This document shows positions 59,433-64,000 of a stretch of DNA of 64,000 bases, piece after piece. Each line of letters opens with the position of its first letter. Positions within the stretch are counted from its first letter, which is position 1. The position numbers and the translations under genes are program-made. The stretch lies in assembly GCF_035920345.1 (NCBI RefSeq), contig NZ_CP109149.1:8618001-8682000 (forward strand). The letters run 5' to 3'. The stretch is from Nocardia vinacea. Its GTDB lineage: Bacteria; Actinomycetota; Actinomycetes; Mycobacteriales; Mycobacteriaceae. The notes under the pieces are model-generated. The model had not been told where the DNA came from and did no database searches. It was given only the letters and a program-made list of their open reading frames with translations.

Positions 59433-59442
59433 TGGGCTTGGT

Positions 59443-59457
59443 GGCCAGCGACTGGCC
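59443..59457. terminator. Weak hairpin between mrpD and the P-type ATPase gene
   Basis: GGCCAG and CTGGCC pair around a three-base loop, 10 bases after the mrpD stop, between the convergent genes. The stem is short, so this is a tentative terminator. Confidence 0.3.
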
Positions 59458-59526
59458 GTGAGATCAGCGCCCGCGGTCGGCGGCCCCGCCATCTTGTGTA
59501 CTTCCGGCTGGGCTGTGCCGGCGCGG

Positions 59527-62500
59527 TCAGTCTTCGTGAGCGCCGGGCAGTAGGCGCGGGAGTACGGTCGAGCCCGCGGTAGCTGCTGCGGCGCAGGTTG
59601 TGGCGATGGTCCAGCCGACGGGGCCCAGTGGCGTGCAACCGAAATAAGCGGACAGCCCCGGGACCATGACGACCGCGCCGAGAACCACGCCGCTGGCTGC
59701 GGTGGTGACCCAGACGAGGGGACTGCGGTGGCCGGAGACGAGTGTCTGCCCGAGTTGGGTGCCGATGAGCGCGACCAGTCCGATGGTGGCCGCGCGGCGC
59801 TGAGTTCCGGTGTAGCGGCCGAGCGTCCACGCCGTGCACGCACCCGCCGCCGTGGCTACGCCGCGTACTGCGATCGTACGGGTGAGGTCGGGACCCAGCC
59901 GGGCGGGCGGAATTTCGGCCAGTTGCCGCGTGCGTTGCTCGGCGCCGTGCTCCGCGTCGTGCGGGCTCGGGCTGTCGCGATCCGGTGAAAGGGCGAGGGC
60001 CAGTGCGGGAAACATATCGGTAAGCATGTTCACCAGCAGAAATTGCCTGGTTCCCAGCGGTGCCTGCCCGCCGACCACGGTTCCGTAGATGGTGAATGCG
60101 ATCTCCCCGGCATTGCCACCGACAAGAACGCCCACCGCGTCGGAAATGCGCTGCCACATGCCGCGTCCCTCCACCAGCGCGTGCAGCAGGGCGAGCGGAT
60201 CCGGATCGGTGAGCACCAGATCCGCCGCATTACGGGCGGCCGCGGATCCCCGTGCGGCCAAACCGATTCCGATGTCCGCGCTGCGGATGGCGGCCGCGTC
60301 ATTGCTGCCGTCGCCGGTCATGCCGACCACGTGTCCATTGCGACGCAGGGCGGCCACGATGCGTACCTTCTGCTCCGGATCGACCCTGGCGAAGACGGTG
60401 CTGCGTTCGATGAGCTTGGCCTGCTCGGTATCGTCGAGCCGATCCAGATCGGCACCGGTGGTGACGGTATCCACGGTAATGCCGAGTTGGCGGGCCACCG
60501 CCGCCGCCGTGACCGGATGATCGCCGGTGATCATGCGCACGCCGATATCGTTGTCCTGCAAGGCCGTTACCAGCGGCAGCGTCTGTGGACGTGGGGTGTC
60601 GGCGATGCCGATGAAGCCGAGCAGCGTGAGTTTGTCCACGGCGCGTTCGACATCATCGGGCTCGTTGGAGAGGTCGCGCCGGGCGACGACGAGTACGCGC
60701 AGGCCTTGTTCGGCGAGGTCGTCGACGACCGCCCGCGCACGCTTGTGCAGGTCTTCCGAGAACTGTTCTGCGGTAAGTGCTTTGGTGCAGCGGGGGAGTA
60801 CAACTTCGGGTGCGCCCTTCACGATCAGGCGCAACTTGCTCGTCGTTTGGCCGAGCACCGCGGCGTAGCCGCGATTGGATTCGAATGGGATCTCGTCGAT
60901 CGGATCCCACTGGTGCGCATCGTCGCCGAGGCTTTCGGCGGCATCCAGTACGGCGCGGTCGGTGGCGTGCAGCACCGGTCCGTCGTCCGGATCCGGGCAG
61001 GCGCGGGCGGCGGCGCGCAGCAGTCGGCGCGCATCGTCGGAATCGTCATCCGGTGACCACTGGTTGTCCAGGTCGGCCAGCATGGTGAGCCGCAGTCGTC
61101 CCTCGGTGAGGGTGCCGGTCTTGTCGAAGCAGAGGGTGTCGACGCGGCCGAGTGCCTCGACGGTGCGGCTGGCGCGGACCAGCACGCCGTAGCGCGACAG
61201 TCGACGCGCGGCCGCCAACTGCGCCACGGTGGCGACCAGGGGCAATCCCTCCGGCACCGCGGCCACCGCGACGGCGACGCCATCGGAGATCGCATCGCGC
61301 AGCATCCGTCCGCGCAGGGCGCCCAGCGCGGTGACCAGGGCCCCGCCCGAAAGGGTCAGCGGCAGGGCATGATTGGTGAGCTGCCGCAGTTGGGCCTGCA
61401 CGCCGCCCTTGTCCGGCGGCACCGCGCCCGCGGCCGCGCGACCGGCCTGGGTGTCGGGGCCGACCGCGACCACGACGGCCAGACCCGTCCCGTTCACCAC
61501 GGTGCTGCCCGCGAAGATCATGCAGGCGCGTTCGCCGAGTGCGGCACCGGGTGTGGCGGCGAGATGCTTTTCGACTGTCACCGATTCGCCGGTCAGGCCG
61601 GACTCGTCCATTTCGAGATCGTCCACGCGCAGTAATCGGGCATCGGCGGGCACCACATCGCCTGCGCTGATGGCCAGGATGTCGCCGATGGCGAGAGCGT
61701 CTGCGGGCACGGATTCGTCGGTCGGGGCGGACTCGTCGATCGCATCGCGGTCGATCAAGCGGCCGGTGAGTTGTTCGCCCTCGAGCAGGTCTTGCAATTC
61801 GCTCTCGGCACGCTGGCGCTGACCGGCCGATATCACCGCATTCACCGTCAGCACGGAGGCCAGAAGTATCGCATCGGACGGTTCGCCGAGTATGGCGGTG
61901 GCGACGGCACCGACGCTGAGGATCGGTGTCAGCGGATCATCCAACTCATGGCGCAGATGGCGGGCGAAGGATGTCATCGGAGCGAAAGTCTTTGTGATCA
62001 AGCTTTGTTCGGCTCGAGCCGGAATCGCGCGCTCGTCGAGCGCCGGGGGTTGTGGCAGGCGTCCGAGTACTTCATTGGATTCCAGTGCGTGCCAGGGTAA
62101 TAGGGGCGCAATGGTGGTGGGCGGTGCGGACGCGGCAGCTCGAATGCCCTTGCGCGCCCCGGTCATCAGGGCGGTCAGCTGTGCGGCGACCATCGGTGTT
62201 GTCCGAGCGCTCCTGGTCGGGGTGACGGCGAGCAGCAACCCACCGAGCGCACACGCCGACAAGGCCAGGGTGCGGCCACGATCGCTGACCTCCCGCGCGG
62301 GCGCGACCGTCGCGAGCACACGCTGCACCTGCCCCAGATCCCGGCAGATAGCGTCCGCGGCCCACGGCGGTTCGCAGTGATCGGCAGTGAACAACCCGAG
62401 CGCCACATCAGCTCGGGCCAACGCCTTATGCGCGCGCGGGCTCAGTACCGCGACAACCTGCCCGTCCTGCTGCAGGCGCTCGACCAGCTTGCTCATCGAT

Positions 62501-64000
62501 GTCGTCGCAGAGACGAATTCATCAGCAAGCGAACGCAATTCGATCGCATCCTCATGCGCGACGAGCACCACCCGCAAGCCAGCCCGCCGCGCCGCGGTCA
62601 ACACATCATGCGCGCTCGAATCGAGCTCCCGACCGAGCAACACCCGCCCGACCGTGTGGTCCCCATCGCGCAATTCGCGCCAGACCGGCCGAATGGTGGC
62701 ACCCCGATCACGAGCCCCAGAGTTCGGATGCACCAGTTGCAGTGACTTGTCCGCTGTTTTCTCTTCGTCCCCCTCAGTTACGGCCTGCTCGTCGCCTGCG
62801 GTTGCGGCCGCGCCGTTATCCACGGTTGCGGCTTTCGTCGAGGTCTTCTTATGGCCGTCGGTGGCGGCGCGCTTGTCGCCCTGGGGTCCGGTCGCCCCGT
62901 CAGTCCGGGCGGTGGCTTGTTCGTCGCTCTCGGTGGTGGCTCGCTCGTTGCCTCCGGTTGCGGCGTTCTTGTCGCCGGTGGCGGCCGCCTCGTTGCCATC
63001 GGCGGTGGCCTGTTGGTCTCCCCTGGTCGCGGTCTCCCCGTCACCCTCCGATGACCACAGCAATCGTTGGGCTGCGGTCCAGACCTTCCCCGTAGACCAT
63101 TCGTCATCGGCCGACTCGACGTCGAGCACCAGGCGTCGTGAGGTGAGCAGTGCTTCGCCGTCGATTACCAGCGTGGTCAGCCGGTCCAGGCGTCGCCACG
63201 CACCTCGATGCAAGGTCAGTACCCCCGCCCGCGCGAGGACCATGTTGACGCTGGCGGCGTAGGCCTCGCGGGAGGCACGGGCGGCCTTCGGTGCGCCGAG
63301 GCCGAGGGCGTCGGCGGCGTCGCCTGTGCGGCCGAGGCCGACGAGTGCGGCGGTGCCGATCAGCGATCCGGCTGCTGTTTCGTCGCCGACGCGCTCGATC
63401 GGGCCCCGTGGCAGGTCGGTGGGGCGGGTGTAGGGCGGTAGGGGTTCGGTTACGTCGGGGTGTTCGCGGCACACCAGTTCGGACTCCCAGTTGCGCCACT
63501 CCAAACGCTGGGCGATGGCCTCGCCGAGGAGGAAGGTGCGCTGGGCCGTATCGGCCAGCAGATTCGTAAGGCCGTCGGCGGCGTTTTCGCCGAATGCGGT
63601 TCCGATCGCGGTGACGACGGTGAGGGCCATATCGGTGCGGGAGCGTCCGAATCGGGATTCGAGCATTGTGCGCAGTCGTGGTTGGGTGTCGACGAAGGTG
63701 GCCGCCGCCCGCACCGCGCGCGCCGGCCCACCGAACGGCAGCCGCGCGCCGAAAGTGGACACCGCGATGGCGAATACCTCGCTCGCCACCTGAATTCCCG
63801 CCGCCAGCAACGGTTCCCGGTCCTCCGGGTATTCGACGGTGCGACTCCAGTCCACTTCTGCGACATTGTTGTCGGCCTCGATCCCCTCGATGACCTCGAG
63901 CAGTTCCGGCAGTCCGGTCGCGCCTTCGCGCAGCGTGGCAACCACCCGACCGGTCACCGCATTGACATGCGACCACCGCACACCACGCAACTTGCCGAGC
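59527..64000 (-). CDS. CtpI-like giant P-type ATPase (partial, start outside window)
   Basis: At least 1,490 residues are visible and the frame stays open to the window edge, so the N-terminus is missing; mycobacterial CtpI is about 1,630 residues. The P-type motifs are all present: TGESVT, PEGLPL, the phosphorylation site DKTGTLTEG, KGAPEVVL and MTGDGSNDAAAIRSADIGIG. The N-terminal half has an HMA-like start (LRGVRWSHVNAVTGRVV) and degenerate duplicated domains. Between them, about residues 310-415 of the visible part, lies an Ala/Thr/Asp/Gly-rich low-complexity insert. It is a membrane cation pump of unknown substrate. Confidence 0.88.
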   Translation of the reverse strand, partial: LGKLRGVRWSHVNAVTGRVVATLREGATGLPELLEVIEGIEADNNVAEVDWSRTVEYPEDREPLLAAGIQVASEVFAIAVSTFGARLPFGGPARAVRAAATFVDTQPRLRTMLESRFGRSRTDMALTVVTAIGTAFGENAADGLTNLLADTAQRTFLLGEAIAQRLEWRNWESELVCREHPDVTEPLPPYTRPTDLPRGPIERVGDETAAGSLIGTAALVGLGRTGDAADALGLGAPKAARASREAYAASVNMVLARAGVLTLHRGAWRRLDRLTTLVIDGEALLTSRRLVLDVESADDEWSTGKVWTAAQRLLWSSEGDGETATRGDQQATADGNEAAATGDKNAATGGNERATTESDEQATARTDGATGPQGDKRAATDGHKKTSTKAATVDNGAAATAGDEQAVTEGDEEKTADKSLQLVHPNSGARDRGATIRPVWRELRDGDHTVGRVLLGRELDSSAHDVLTAARRAGLRVVLVAHEDAIELRSLADEFVSATTSMSKLVERLQQDGQVVAVLSPRAHKALARADVALGLFTADHCEPPWAADAICRDLGQVQRVLATVAPAREVSDRGRTLALSACALGGLLLAVTPTRSARTTPMVAAQLTALMTGARKGIRAAASAPPTTIAPLLPWHALESNEVLGRLPQPPALDERAIPARAEQSLITKTFAPMTSFARHLRHELDDPLTPILSVGAVATAILGEPSDAILLASVLTVNAVISAGQRQRAESELQDLLEGEQLTGRLIDRDAIDESAPTDESVPADALAIGDILAISAGDVVPADARLLRVDDLEMDESGLTGESVTVEKHLAATPGAALGERACMIFAGSTVVNGTGLAVVVAVGPDTQAGRAAAGAVPPDKGGVQAQLRQLTNHALPLTLSGGALVTALGALRGRMLRDAISDGVAVAVAAVPEGLPLVATVAQLAAARRLSRYGVLVRASRTVEALGRVDTLCFDKTGTLTEGRLRLTMLADLDNQWSPDDDSDDARRLLRAAARACPDPDDGPVLHATDRAVLDAAESLGDDAHQWDPIDEIPFESNRGYAAVLGQTTSKLRLIVKGAPEVVLPRCTKALTAEQFSEDLHKRARAVVDDLAEQGLRVLVVARRDLSNEPDDVERAVDKLTLLGFIGIADTPRPQTLPLVTALQDNDIGVRMITGDHPVTAAAVARQLGITVDTVTTGADLDRLDDTEQAKLIERSTVFARVDPEQKVRIVAALRRNGHVVGMTGDGSNDAAAIRSADIGIGLAARGSAAARNAADLVLTDPDPLALLHALVEGRGMWQRISDAVGVLVGGNAGEIAFTIYGTVVGGQAPLGTRQFLLVNMLTDMFPALALALSPDRDSPSPHDAEHGAEQRTRQLAEIPPARLGPDLTRTIAVRGVATAAGACTAWTLGRYTGTQRRAATIGLVALIGTQLGQTLVSGHRSPLVWVTTAASGVVLGAVVMVPGLSAYFGCTPLGPVGWTIATTCAAAATAGSTVLPRLLPGAHED

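Overview
The window comes from a high-GC, mycolic-acid-containing actinomycete, most probably Nocardia or a close relative. The evidence is frequent GTG starts, a mycothiol-dependent formaldehyde dehydrogenase with its MBL-fold partner, an antigen 85-like esterase, an LCP ligase and L,D-transpeptidase for the cell wall, an UdgX uracil-DNA glycosylase, a CtpI-like P-type ATPase and mycobacterial-type ATP synthase F0 subunits. It reads as chromosome. No rRNA, convincing tRNA, CRISPR array, insertion sequence or prophage was seen.

Layout. 1-4.8 kb: end of a wax ester/diacylglycerol acyltransferase, a Baeyer-Villiger-type monooxygenase, a decayed asparagine synthase and a secreted CocE-like hydrolase. 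4.9-8.5 kb (minus strand): LCP protein, lipoprotein L,D-transpeptidase and a TetR regulator. 8.7-19.4 kb: an SDR-like protein without the catalytic Tyr, a secreted serine hydrolase, a DHA2 exporter with a divergent TetR and a palindromic operator, an LLM flavoenzyme, YceI, a sirtuin, PpnP, DUF72, a hydrolase and an SRPBCC protein. 19.4-25.8 kb: MBL hydrolase plus MscR (formaldehyde detoxification), VapBC, Ag85-like esterase, SRPBCC, a metallophosphoesterase remnant and an MFS carrier. 25.9-34.2 kb: SnoaL-like, adenine/adenosine deaminase-like, DUF2637 membrane protein, GT87 mannosyltransferase, small unknowns, DUF1152 and a CBS protein.

34.2-39.9 kb: an NCS1 permease divergent from a HutC-type GntR regulator with a palindrome between them, a Mut7-C protein, then an operon encoding only the membrane sector of an F-type ATP synthase (AtpI, a, c, b and a b-like subunit that stops where the delta domain should begin). 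No F1 gene is present. This is the most unusual locus. 40.4-48.6 kb: a class A flavoprotein hydroxylase divergent from its TetR with tandem operators, then a long minus-strand group: Rho-N-like protein, UdgX, GH15 glycosidase, SDR, nucleotidyltransferase, BON protein, metallophosphoesterase and lipoprotein.

48.7-64 kb: an EstB-like hydrolase, a large D-lactate dehydrogenase-like FAD/FeS protein, and divergent from it a tightly overlapping nine-gene operon. That operon starts with a pyruvate-oxidase-like ThDP enzyme and a hemerythrin, and continues into a compact Mrp-type cation/proton antiporter (E, F, G, DUF4040, B, C, D). The window ends inside a giant CtpI-like P-type ATPase carrying a low-complexity insert.
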